Assembly: GCF_900129245.1 (NCBI RefSeq) | Contig: NZ_FQUT01000011.1 | Span: 62,001 to 126,000 of the forward strand | Source of the DNA: Chryseobacterium arachidis | GTDB taxonomy: Bacteria > Bacteroidota > Bacteroidia > Flavobacteriales > Weeksellaceae | DNA length: 64,000 bases | Direction of reading: 5' to 3' | Part shown: piece after piece, positions 18,400 to 26,512 of the stretch | Position numbering within the stretch: the stretch's first letter is position 1 | How the letters are laid out: every line of letters begins with the position of its first letter | The notes under the pieces: generated by a model | Seen by the model: the letters and a program-made list of their open reading frames with translations, nothing else | Databases searched by the model: none | What the model was told of the DNA's origin: nothing | Made by a program: the position numbers and the translations under genes

Positions 18400-20325
18400 T
18401 TATTTAAAAAGCTCCTGCGCAAACTGATGCAAACTGTCTCTCCAAACCGGCCAGCTGTGACCGCCAGGATAATCTCTGTACGAATATTTAATTCCGATTT
18501 TATCCAGTTCTTTCAGCATTTTCTGACCATTTTCGTAAGCGATATCTTCTTTTCCACCCATTGAAATCCAGAAATTTTTGACATTGGATGAAAAGGCAGA
18601 TTTATTTTCATTTAAAAATTTATACTGTTTATCGGCAACGTCCTGAAGCATCGGCAACATATATCCTGAACTGAAAACACCCAGACTTGAGAACATATCA
18701 GAATTCTGAATCCCGGCATACAATGTATAAATCCCGCCCATTGAAAGTCCGGCCAATGCACGGCTTTCTTTACCTTTTTTAATTCTGTAATTGGATTCGG
18801 CAAATGGGATGATGGATTCTTTCAGTTCTCTTTCAAACATCTGGAGATTGCGCTCGCCAAAATTTCGGAGTCCGCCCTGACCAATATTGGCATCCGGCAT
18901 AATGATGACCATCTTTTTAGCTTTACCTTCCGCAATCAGATTATCCAAAATCAAATTGGTTTTACCCTGATTCGCCCAACCGCTTTCATCTTCGCCACCA
19001 CCGTGGAGAATGTATAAAGCTGGAAATGATTCGGAAGCATTTTGGTCGTAACCTGGCGGTGTGTAAATGAAAACTCTTCTCCAAGAATTGGTTACTTTGG
19101 AATAGAAATTTTTGATGCGGATATCGCCGTGCGGAACATCTTTCAAAGCATAAAAATCATCGCCATCAAAGGGAATATCGATTCCGCTGGCGTATCTTCC
19201 CATTCCGTAGAATGTTTCGCTGGACGGGTCTGCAACTGCAACACCATCAATCAGCAAAGAATAATAATGGAAACTTCCGCTTTGAGGCTCGGTTGTGCCC
19301 GTCCAAAAGCCATCTGCGTCTTTTTTGAGGTCATATTTTTTTCCTAAATCGATTTGAACTTTTTGCGCTTCCGGAGCTTTTACCTTGAACATTACTCTTC
19401 CATCGGGAAGGATTTGAGGATACTGCGCATTCCTGATATTGGTTGCTGCAGGCGTTCCCAAAACAGTAAATCCATCAAATTTAGTTTTATCAACAGGCTT
19501 AAATAACAATTGTGAAAAGATGTATAAATCATTTCTCCAAACCTTGAAATCGTGACCGCCCGGTTCGATGTAAAAAATATGCGGGATTTTATTTTTTTTC
19601 AGATAATCGCTGGTTCTTTTGCTGAAAGGCATCAATCCGTCCGCATCGCCGCAGGAAATAAAAATGAGCTTCAGCTTCAACGCATCTTGCGGATTGGGTA
19701 AAAGCTGAGTTGGTTCTTTCGTGTTGGGTGCTGAAGAAAATGCGCCCAGCCACGCAAATTTATCGATGTTGCCGAAAGCAAAATTCTGTGTTTGTCCACC
19801 TCCCATCGACAAACCGGCTAAAGCCCGGTTTTCACGGTCTTTTTTGACAGGATATTTTTTTTCTACAAACGGAATCAGGTCATTCAGCAAATCTTTTTCA
19901 AAAGTTGCGAAAGCTTCGACTTTATCGGGAGCCATAATATTTCCTGCTGCTCTGTCATCTTTCATCGCTCGACCGTTCGGCAAAACAACAATCATCGGTT
20001 GCAGCTTTCCCTGTGCGTAGAGGTTGTCCAGAATAACATTCGGTTTTCCTTGGTTAAACCATTCTTTTTCATCTCCGCCAATGCCGTGAAGAAGATAAAG
20101 AACAGGATATTTTTCCCCTTTTTTGAATCCCGGCGGTGTGTAAACCAAAGCTTTTCTTGTAGTTCCGACGGTTTTTGAAGCATATTGAATGGTATCAATT
20201 TTTCCGTGCGGAATATCTTTTCTTTCCACATCAAAACCTTGCGGCGCCTGTCTGTCAGTATTTTGCGCAGAAACACACAGACCATACAATAGAAAAGTGA
20301 CAGTGAATATCAGGGAATTTTTCAT
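18400..20325 (-). CDS. Two-headed CE1-type esterase (esterase - CBM48-like - esterase)
   Basis: 641 residues with a signal peptide (to about 20, CVSAQ). Two esterase-D/CE1-type alpha/beta-hydrolase domains flank a CBM48-like early-set domain (about 300-385). Domain 1 (about 40-275) has Ser173 in GLSMGG and His258 in EPGGHDF; domain 2 (about 400-640) has Ser528 in GLSMGG and His623 in PGGHSWPVW. Both halves therefore keep their catalytic Ser and His. CE1 members release ferulate or acetate from arabinoxylan. Two active heads on one chain suggest one feruloyl and one acetyl esterase activity, as in known two-domain CE1 enzymes of xylan-degrading Bacteroidetes; which does which is unknown. Hairpin-repeat gaps lie on both sides. 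Confidence 0.88.
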   Translation of the reverse strand: MKNSLIFTVTFLLYGLCVSAQNTDRQAPQGFDVERKDIPHGKIDTIQYASKTVGTTRKALVYTPPGFKKGEKYPVLYLLHGIGGDEKEWFNQGKPNVILDNLYAQGKLQPMIVVLPNGRAMKDDRAAGNIMAPDKVEAFATFEKDLLNDLIPFVEKKYPVKKDRENRALAGLSMGGGQTQNFAFGNIDKFAWLGAFSSAPNTKEPTQLLPNPQDALKLKLIFISCGDADGLMPFSKRTSDYLKKNKIPHIFYIEPGGHDFKVWRNDLYIFSQLLFKPVDKTKFDGFTVLGTPAATNIRNAQYPQILPDGRVMFKVKAPEAQKVQIDLGKKYDLKKDADGFWTGTTEPQSGSFHYYSLLIDGVAVADPSSETFYGMGRYASGIDIPFDGDDFYALKDVPHGDIRIKNFYSKVTNSWRRVFIYTPPGYDQNASESFPALYILHGGGEDESGWANQGKTNLILDNLIAEGKAKKMVIIMPDANIGQGGLRNFGERNLQMFERELKESIIPFAESNYRIKKGKESRALAGLSMGGIYTLYAGIQNSDMFSSLGVFSSGYMLPMLQDVADKQYKFLNENKSAFSSNVKNFWISMGGKEDIAYENGQKMLKELDKIGIKYSYRDYPGGHSWPVWRDSLHQFAQELFK

Positions 20326-20431
20326 AAATTTTTATTTGTAATTTTCACACTTATTAATTTAGACAAAAAAATAAGACCGACAAGGGTTTTATCTTTTTTA
20401 CATTTTTAATGTTAATTATCATTGCCGTAAT

Positions 20432-20645
20432 TAACAGGTCGCCTCTACGAGGCTTTGATTTTGATGGTACAATGTTTTGCTACTAACAGTTTGCTTCTAC
20501 GAAGCAATAATTTTCACTTTTTCTAGACAGTGAATCTCTCGCAGCCCGACTTGAGCGGAAATCCTTTTTTGCCTGTACTCTAGTTCTATTTAATCTGAAA
20601 TCATCTGCAAAAAAGATTGAGAGCGGAAGGCGGATAAAGCTGCCC
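20432..20645. repeat. Hairpin repeats and a longer inverted element between esterase and GH43
   Basis: The gap 20326-20662 (337 bp) has no gene. It holds GCCTC-tac-GAGGC (20441-20453) after an AACAGGTCGC flank, and TTGCTTC-tac-GAAGCAA (20491-20507). A further segment (about 20540-20645) has ATCCTTTTTTGC and GCAAAAAAGATT as inverted arms, each with an AGCGGAA word nearby. These match the style of the elements at 18119-18269 and 25171-25252. Confidence 0.75.
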
Positions 20646-20662
20646 AAATTATTCAACTCTAA

Positions 20663-22276
20663 TTATTCCGAACTTATATTCACTCTGAAAAAATCAACAT
20701 CTACAAAACCTCCCAGATTTTTCGTTGCATAATTGAAAATCGCAAATTTGGAACCCATAAAAAATCTTCGGTAATCGAAAATCATTTTGTAATCTTTTGC
20801 CATTTCGGTCCAGTTTTTCTGGTCGGTGCTGTAATAAAAATCGGCCAAATCTTTTCCGAGATTAAAATCGGCATCAATTTTAAAATAAACTTTGTCCGAG
20901 TTTAATGGTATTCTCTTTTTTTCTTCTTTTTTAACACCTGTAACCGCCTTAGTTTTATTATCTAAACTGACTTCATTGGTTGAAAAGACAATAAACTTTT
21001 TACCATTTTCCATTACCACAGACAGAATCCCGGAATCGCCATTGAATGCGCTAAATCCTGTAACATCACCGTCTTTCATCTCTTTGACATCCAGAGCAAC
21101 AATACCACTGGATTTCGGGCCTTCCATTCTTTGCGTTAATGTATTGGGAGCGAGGTACAGATTATCCACGACTCTATTGGTTTTTAACCTTAAAAATCCT
21201 TTTTTGTCTGACAATGACCAGGCAGAATTGACAGGATTATGATTCCACTGCCACTGGATTTTCATCTTTTTGTCAGAAAATTCATCACTTTCTACCAAAT
21301 GATTTTTTGGTTTAAATGGAGCTAATGGAACTTCACCTGTCAAAGGGACTTTTCCGTTGTCGCCCAAAATTGGCCAGTCGTTTTCCCATTTCACAGGAAG
21401 CAAAATCGGAACACGGCCTACACCATTTCTATCCTGAAAAATCAGTGAATACCAATTTCCATTTTTATCGTCAATCAAAGCACCTTGTCCGGCATAGGAA
21501 AATCCAAGAAAATTGTCTTCAAGAATGACTTTTTTCTCATAAGGTCCGGTTACTTTATCAGCTCTGTACACTTCCTGACGGCGTTTTCCGCCTCTCGGCC
21601 AGGAAATCATCATCATATAATATTTACCGTCTTTCTTAATGATTTGATTACCTTCCAAAAGTCCGGTTTCCGAAGCATCTTTCTGAAAAACTTCCGTTCC
21701 ATCCTGATTTCCGATAATGGTTTTAAAATCCGGGCTAAGCTCAAAAACTTTGTTGGAAGTGAAGACATACACTCTGTCGTCATCATCAAAAAGCAGAGAT
21801 GCATCGTGAAAATGCCTGGTTCTTGTGATAAGCTTCCAATTGCCTTTTTCAGGATTGTCGGTAACATAAAAATAGGATTTGAAAGGCTCATCATTCGGGG
21901 AAAACAGAACGTAATATTTCCCTTTGTGATAACGGATGGACGATGCCCATTGTCCACGTCCGTAAACGCTTCCGTCAATCAAATCGTATTTTGAATTATC
22001 ATTTAGTGTATCAAAAACATAGCTCGACATTTCCCAATGGACCAAATCTTTGGAATGCATTACCGGAGCACCTGGCATAAGATGCATTGTGGTGCTTATC
22101 AGGTAAAAATCGTCGCCATTTCTGGTGATTGATAAATCCGGTGCATCCGCCCAGATAATCGGGTTCCTGAATGCCGTTGTCTCCTGTTTTTTTACAGGAT
22201 TTACTTGGGCTGAAAGAAGATTCAGCCCGATACATCCCAAAAAAGAAACTATATAAAATGGTTGATTAATTTTCAC
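20663..22276 (-). CDS. GH43 xylosidase/arabinofuranosidase with C-terminal concanavalin-like domain
   Basis: 537 residues; signal peptide to about 23 (LLSAQ). The propeller shows Asp47 (ADAPDLSI), Asp158 (FHDASLLFDDDD) and Glu208 (LLEGNQI) as the likely triad, and the STTMHLMPGAPVMHSKDLVHW block typical of larger beta-xylosidase-like GH43 enzymes is present. Residues about 330-535 form the GH43_C2 beta-sandwich. This architecture differs from the CBM6-bearing paralogues and is usual for exo-acting xylosidases or arabinofuranosidases in xylan loci. Non-coding repeat gaps of 337 bp and 215 bp lie on either side, so it may be transcribed alone. Confidence 0.9.
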   Translation of the reverse strand: MKINQPFYIVSFLGCIGLNLLSAQVNPVKKQETTAFRNPIIWADAPDLSITRNGDDFYLISTTMHLMPGAPVMHSKDLVHWEMSSYVFDTLNDNSKYDLIDGSVYGRGQWASSIRYHKGKYYVLFSPNDEPFKSYFYVTDNPEKGNWKLITRTRHFHDASLLFDDDDRVYVFTSNKVFELSPDFKTIIGNQDGTEVFQKDASETGLLEGNQIIKKDGKYYMMMISWPRGGKRRQEVYRADKVTGPYEKKVILEDNFLGFSYAGQGALIDDKNGNWYSLIFQDRNGVGRVPILLPVKWENDWPILGDNGKVPLTGEVPLAPFKPKNHLVESDEFSDKKMKIQWQWNHNPVNSAWSLSDKKGFLRLKTNRVVDNLYLAPNTLTQRMEGPKSSGIVALDVKEMKDGDVTGFSAFNGDSGILSVVMENGKKFIVFSTNEVSLDNKTKAVTGVKKEEKKRIPLNSDKVYFKIDADFNLGKDLADFYYSTDQKNWTEMAKDYKMIFDYRRFFMGSKFAIFNYATKNLGGFVDVDFFRVNISSE

Positions 22277-22321
22277 GATTCTGATATTTTGGTTTGGTTG
22301 ATTTTAATCAATCTTAAAAAA

Positions 22322-22460
22322 CACTTCGACAAGCTCAGTGTGACATTGCTAATACTAACTGTTTATTTCAAATTGGCTTATCGTATCAAAGCCTATATTA
22401 TCTTAAGTTTTGGCTAAAGCCGATTGATTGTTTTTCTTTGAAAACGGGCTAAAGCCCGTT
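22322..22460. repeat. Palindromic intergenic repeats between two GH43 genes
   Basis: The 215-bp gap holds three different units: CACTTCGACAAGCTCAGTG with a TGACATTGCT tail (22322-22350), GGCTAAAGCC (22412-22421), and the perfect 18-bp palindrome AACGGGCTAAAGCCCGTT (22443-22460). A decayed relative of the first unit lies at 39066-39096. No coding potential. Confidence 0.75.
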
Positions 22461-22491
22461 CCTATTGATATTATGTACGATTGTTTTAATG

Positions 22492-24210
22492 CTAATTCGG
22501 CACAATATCATTAGAAGAAGTGCTATACAATCCGATTAAGCTTCCTGTGAAACCGCCTGCAACATCTGTGGAAAGAATATCGCCGGAAACCGGACCGCCC
22601 AAATTTTTAAAGTTTTTCCCGTCTACAGAATAATTAAAACTAATATTATCTTTCTCGCCAACAGCCTGGAATCTGATCGTCTTACCCAATGAAATTTTCT
22701 CGCTGGCAATGAGTTTCGAACTTCCTTTTTCGGTTCTTTCTAAAACGATATAGAAATCTTTGTCTTTTTTGGTAATTCCAAAAACGTAATTGAATGTTTC
22801 GCTTTGATACAGAGTAATTCCGGCCAATTCTTTTTCAGATTTTGGTTTATAATCTAAGGTTACGGAAGTTTCGAAGTCTTCGTGCTGTAATCTGTGGAAC
22901 AAAGATGAAATTGGAGCCAACGCTTTGATATTCGTTTCCATAGGATTCACTTTTACACCAGTTTTTGTGGCCGTAATGAAATTCTCACGCGGTCCGCGCA
23001 TTGCAATCCAACGGAAATCGAGGTTTTTATCGGTCAGTTTATCATTATACGTGAAATTTCCGTTCGGGAAGAATCCGTTTTGTCCGGTTTGGTTCTGAAC
23101 GCCTTGTGGCATTTTCAATTTCGGTTTCATCGGAACCAAACCATTTTGAAACACAGGATAAGTTCCGCTCCAATCCACCGGAAGAATGAAGGTTTCTCTA
23201 CCGTGATTTACACGTCCTTTTTCGTTGGGACGAATCGCTAAAAATACACCGTACCATTGTCCGTTCGGACCTTCCACCAAATCGGCGTGACCTGCCCAGT
23301 CCACTTTTTCCTTTCTGTCTTTAGGAAAATATCTTTGCGTTAGGATTGGATTATTCTTAGCGGGAACAAATGGTCCTTTCGGAGAATCTGCCATAAAAAT
23401 AACCTCGCTGTGGTTTCCTCCGGTTCCGCCTTCTGCACACATCAGGTAATATTTTCCTTTATACTTGTACAAATGCGGGCCTTCGATCCAAATCGGTTTT
23501 TGGGAAAGATCGACTCCACCGTTTACGATAATTCTGTCTGAACCTGCAACCACCTGGTCTTTTTCCAGATCATAATCCCACATTTTGATGACGCGGTGAC
23601 CTTGATATTGCTCGGTTCCTTTTGGTGGAGCGTCGTTGTGAACGATGTAAGCTTTTCCGTCATCATCGAAGAAGATGGCAGGGTCGATTCCGTCGAAATT
23701 CAGTTTTTGGACTTCGCTCCAGCCTTTTGCCGGGTCTTTGGTTTTCACGACCATATTGCCGATTCCCCCCGCGATTTGGGTGGTAATCATATAAAAGGTA
23801 TCATTGTACTTGTTGTACTTGATATCCGGCGCGTAAATTCCCTGAGAAACGCCACCTTTTTCAACTTTAAGCTGAGAAGGTCTGTCGAGAACGTGCCCTA
23901 CCTGTTTCCAATTCACTAAATCTTTAGAGGTGAAAATCGGAACCCCCGGAAACATTGAGAAAGAAGAATTAACCAAGTAATAATCTTCTCCTTTTTTGGT
24001 GATACTTGGGTCTGGATAACAGCCCTGGAGAATCGGGGAATAGAATTCGTCTGATTTTAAAGGATTGTCGTTGTATATTTTGTCGTTTCCTTTATATTGA
24101 AAATCGGTGAATGTCTGGGCAGAAATATTGCTTACAGAAAGTAGAGCTGCTGCTGCAATAATGCCGTTTTTATGTGCTGAAAAAATCGATTGCATTAGTC
24201 TCTGTTTCAT
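22492..24210 (-). CDS. GH43 beta-xylosidase/alpha-arabinofuranosidase, two-domain
   Basis: 572 residues. The signal region is longer than usual (about 1-32, ending ISAQT). The catalytic propeller has Asp67 in GCYPDPSI, Asp176 in GIDPAIFFDDDG and Glu243 in WIEGPHLY, with the NSSFSMFPGVPIFTSKDLVNW block. A GH43_C2-type beta-sandwich follows (about 370-565). It is related in domain plan to the protein at 20663-22276 but belongs to a different branch with the YPDPS motif. A terminator-like hairpin separates it from the upstream SDR gene, so this is probably the first gene of its transcript. Confidence 0.9.
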   Translation of the reverse strand: MKQRLMQSIFSAHKNGIIAAAALLSVSNISAQTFTDFQYKGNDKIYNDNPLKSDEFYSPILQGCYPDPSITKKGEDYYLVNSSFSMFPGVPIFTSKDLVNWKQVGHVLDRPSQLKVEKGGVSQGIYAPDIKYNKYNDTFYMITTQIAGGIGNMVVKTKDPAKGWSEVQKLNFDGIDPAIFFDDDGKAYIVHNDAPPKGTEQYQGHRVIKMWDYDLEKDQVVAGSDRIIVNGGVDLSQKPIWIEGPHLYKYKGKYYLMCAEGGTGGNHSEVIFMADSPKGPFVPAKNNPILTQRYFPKDRKEKVDWAGHADLVEGPNGQWYGVFLAIRPNEKGRVNHGRETFILPVDWSGTYPVFQNGLVPMKPKLKMPQGVQNQTGQNGFFPNGNFTYNDKLTDKNLDFRWIAMRGPRENFITATKTGVKVNPMETNIKALAPISSLFHRLQHEDFETSVTLDYKPKSEKELAGITLYQSETFNYVFGITKKDKDFYIVLERTEKGSSKLIASEKISLGKTIRFQAVGEKDNISFNYSVDGKNFKNLGGPVSGDILSTDVAGGFTGSLIGLYSTSSNDIVPN

Positions 24211-24255
24211 TATTATATTTTTAGATTATTAGGATTTTTATAAAAAATTGAAAAA

Positions 24256-24286
24256 GACCTTAACCTAAAATAATAAATTAAGGCCT
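24256..24286 (-). terminator. Intrinsic terminator after the SDR/uxuA unit
   Basis: On the minus strand GGCCTTAA (24278-24285) pairs with TTAAGGTC (24256-24263) with one G.U pair, followed by a T-rich tail. It lies between the SDR stop (24314) and the GH43 start (24210). Confidence 0.6.
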
Positions 24287-24313
24287 TAACTATATGAAGA
24301 AAATAACTACAAA

Positions 24314-25129
24314 TTACACCCCGCTGAAAGCACTGAAACCGCCATCTACAGGGATTAAAGCACCGGTAATGAAGCTTGCGGCATCCGAACAGAGAAACTG
24401 TACTGTTCCATTGAGTTCTTCCACCTCTCCGAATCTTTGCATTGGTGTCTTGGCCATTACTTTTTTGCTTCTATCTGTTAAAGAACCGTCTGGATTCAGT
24501 AAAATAGCACGGTTCTGATCTCCGATGAAAAACCCGGGAGCCACTGCGTTTACACGAATTTTATCCCCGAATTTTAAAGCCAAATCGGAAGCCAGCCATT
24601 GTGTAAAATTGGTAATTGCTGATTTCGCCGCCGAATATCCCGCCACTCTCGTAATTGCAGAATAAGCCGCCATTGAAGAAATATTGATGATACTTCCACT
24701 TTTTTGTTCTGCCATTACTCTTCCGAAAACATAGCTTGGATAAACGGTTCCATTTATATTAAGATCGGTTACTTCATCCCATCCGCTGATGTTCATATCG
24801 AAAAATGATTGTTCAGGAGATAATGTTGCTGAAGGGATGTTTCCTCCGGCAATGTTCAGCAAAATATCTATTTTACCATACTTTTCTATGATTTTCTTTG
24901 ATGCATTCTCAAGGCTTTCGATGTTCATTACGTTGGCTTCAACAGCAAATGCATCCCCTCCTAAATCTGTAAGTTCCTTTATACGGGAATCCAACGTTTC
25001 CTGATTTCTTCCCAAAGCCACTACTTTTGCTCCGGCTTCGATAAAGCTTTTGGCAAGGCTTCCTCCCAAAACGCCGGAAGCACCTGTAATGACTGCTACT
25101 TTATCTTTTATGCTGAATATTTCGTTCAT
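24314..25129 (-). CDS. SDR oxidoreductase, probable D-mannonate oxidoreductase (fructuronate reductase)
   Basis: 271 residues, cytoplasmic. The N-terminal Rossmann motif is GASGVLGGSLAKS, the NAG-type block is NIAGGN, and the catalytic Ser...YxxxK stretch is visible (NISSMAAYS, then GYSAAKS). The C-terminal VDGGFSAFSG ending is typical of classical SDRs. It follows uxuA by 126 bp on the same strand. In many Bacteroidetes an SDR next to uxuA takes the place of classical UxuB and interconverts fructuronate and mannonate. The assignment rests on that neighbourhood; the fold itself does not define the substrate. Confidence 0.75.
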   Translation of the reverse strand: MNEIFSIKDKVAVITGASGVLGGSLAKSFIEAGAKVVALGRNQETLDSRIKELTDLGGDAFAVEANVMNIESLENASKKIIEKYGKIDILLNIAGGNIPSATLSPEQSFFDMNISGWDEVTDLNINGTVYPSYVFGRVMAEQKSGSIINISSMAAYSAITRVAGYSAAKSAITNFTQWLASDLALKFGDKIRVNAVAPGFFIGDQNRAILLNPDGSLTDRSKKVMAKTPMQRFGEVEELNGTVQFLCSDAASFITGALIPVDGGFSAFSGV

Positions 25130-25170
25130 TTTTAATGATTGATAAATGATGATTGATAAATGATAATATT

Positions 25171-25252
25171 GAACCCTTCGGGTTCGTTGGATTGTTCTGC
25201 TCTTTTTCCATAGGTTACACCTACGGTTACTGATATTGAATCCTTCGGATTC
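25171..25252. repeat. Hairpin repeats with TTCGG-type loops between uxuA and SDR
   Basis: GAACCC-ttc-GGGTTC (25171-25185) and GAATCC-ttc-GGATTC (25238-25252) flank a GGTTACACCTACGGTTAC unit (about 25213-25230). As RNA the C(UUCG)G loops would be unusually stable. They resemble the elements at 18.1 and 20.4 kb. Confidence 0.75.
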
Positions 25253-25255
25253 TCC

Positions 25256-26425
25256 TTATCTTGATTCAGAATTGACAGCTGCCATAACGCCTTCAATTTG
25301 TCCTAAAGCCAGCATTCTTCCTAAGAAAGAATAACCGGGGTTGTAGCCTTTATCAATATCTTCTGACAACAATCTTCCATGGTCGATTCTCATTGGTAAA
25401 TCTGGATTTTCTTTTTCGAAAACTCGGATAACGTCAATTAGTTTTCCTCTTCCGCCTAAATGATGGGCTTCGATAAAATCTCCGTTTTCAAAAACATTGG
25501 TGCTTCTCAAATGAACAAACTTTGTTCTGTGGGCAAATTTCTGAGCCAGCTTCGGAACGTCATTCTGAAGATTGGCACTCAAAGAACCTGCGCAAAATGT
25601 CAATCCGTTGTGAGGATTATCCACAGCATTCAGGAACCAATCGATATCTTCCTCATTAGTTACAATTCTCGGTAAACCTAATAAAGCAAAAGGTGGATCA
25701 TCGGGATGAACACACATCTGGATATTCCATTCTTCACAGACAGGCATTATTTTTTCAAGAAAATATTTTAGATTTTCCCGTAGCTGATTTTTATCAATTC
25801 CATCATATAAAGCCAATAAATTATTGAATTTTTCTACCGGATTTAAATCGCCCTCTTTGATATTTCCATTAACGAATCCCTGTGTTTTTACAATAACTGA
25901 ATCTATCAAATCATTGTTATCTTTCTCTGTGAGTGTATTTTTTAATTCTTCAACTTTTTGGAGAATCTCACGAGTATAATCATTTTCTGCACCCTCTCTT
26001 TTTAAAATATGAATTTCAAAATAAGCAAATCTTGCTTTATCAAAATATAATGACGATGAACCGTCTTCCCATTCGTGGAAAAGATCTGTTCTTGCCCAAT
26101 CTAAAACCGGCATAAAATTATAACAAACCGTAGTTACGCCTGCTTTTCCTAAGTTTTCGAGACTTTTAATATAATTTTCTATCAAAAAATCACGGTCTTC
26201 ACCTCCGTATTTGATCGCTTCGCTTACCGGAAGACTCTCCACAACAGACCAGCGAAGACCGTGACTTTCTATATAATTTTTATAATCGTTAATAGCCTCT
26301 AAGCTCCAGATTTCTCCGTTCGGAATATCGTGCAACGCAGAAACAATACCTTCCACACCAATCTGTCGAAGTGTCTGTAATTTAATTTTATCGTTCTTCC
26401 CAAACCAACGCCATGTTTTTTCCAT
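25256..26425 (-). CDS. uxuA: Mannonate dehydratase
   Basis: Starting at the ATG at 26425 the protein has 389 residues, close to the 394 of Escherichia coli UxuA. A longer frame opens with GTG at 26476, but its first 17 residues lie within the terminator hairpin and do not look like the family, so the ATG (MEKTWRWFGKND) is preferred. Family blocks seen include LRWSVVESLPVSEAIK, the CVHPDDPP metal-binding segment, TFCAGSLSA and MRIDHGR near the C-terminus. The enzyme converts D-mannonate to 2-keto-3-deoxygluconate in the hexuronate pathway, using glucuronate released by GH115. The uronate isomerase (uxaC) needed before it is not in this window. Confidence 0.93.
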   Translation of the reverse strand: MEKTWRWFGKNDKIKLQTLRQIGVEGIVSALHDIPNGEIWSLEAINDYKNYIESHGLRWSVVESLPVSEAIKYGGEDRDFLIENYIKSLENLGKAGVTTVCYNFMPVLDWARTDLFHEWEDGSSSLYFDKARFAYFEIHILKREGAENDYTREILQKVEELKNTLTEKDNNDLIDSVIVKTQGFVNGNIKEGDLNPVEKFNNLLALYDGIDKNQLRENLKYFLEKIMPVCEEWNIQMCVHPDDPPFALLGLPRIVTNEEDIDWFLNAVDNPHNGLTFCAGSLSANLQNDVPKLAQKFAHRTKFVHLRSTNVFENGDFIEAHHLGGRGKLIDVIRVFEKENPDLPMRIDHGRLLSEDIDKGYNPGYSFLGRMLALGQIEGVMAAVNSESR

Positions 26426-26459
26426 AATCTTTATTTTTTGTTCAATTAAATAAACAAAA

Positions 26460-26479
26460 TAGGTGCTTTTCAACACCTA
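26460..26479 (-). terminator. Intrinsic terminator after susD
   Basis: TAGGTG and CACCTA arms (26460-26465 and 26474-26479) around an 8-nt loop, followed on the minus strand by TTTTGTTTATTT. It lies between susD and uxuA and would separate the importer transcript from the uronate genes. Confidence 0.7.
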
Positions 26480-26512
26480 CTTTGTTGCTAATATGAATGT
26501 AGAGTAAATTAA

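Noticed and set aside
18119..25252. CRISPR array
   Set aside because: The repeats are palindromic units of differing sequence without regular spacers and no cas genes are present.
26426..26476. Longer uxuA with GTG start at 26476
   Set aside because: The extra residues overlap the terminator hairpin and are not family-like; the ATG at 26425 gives the normal length.
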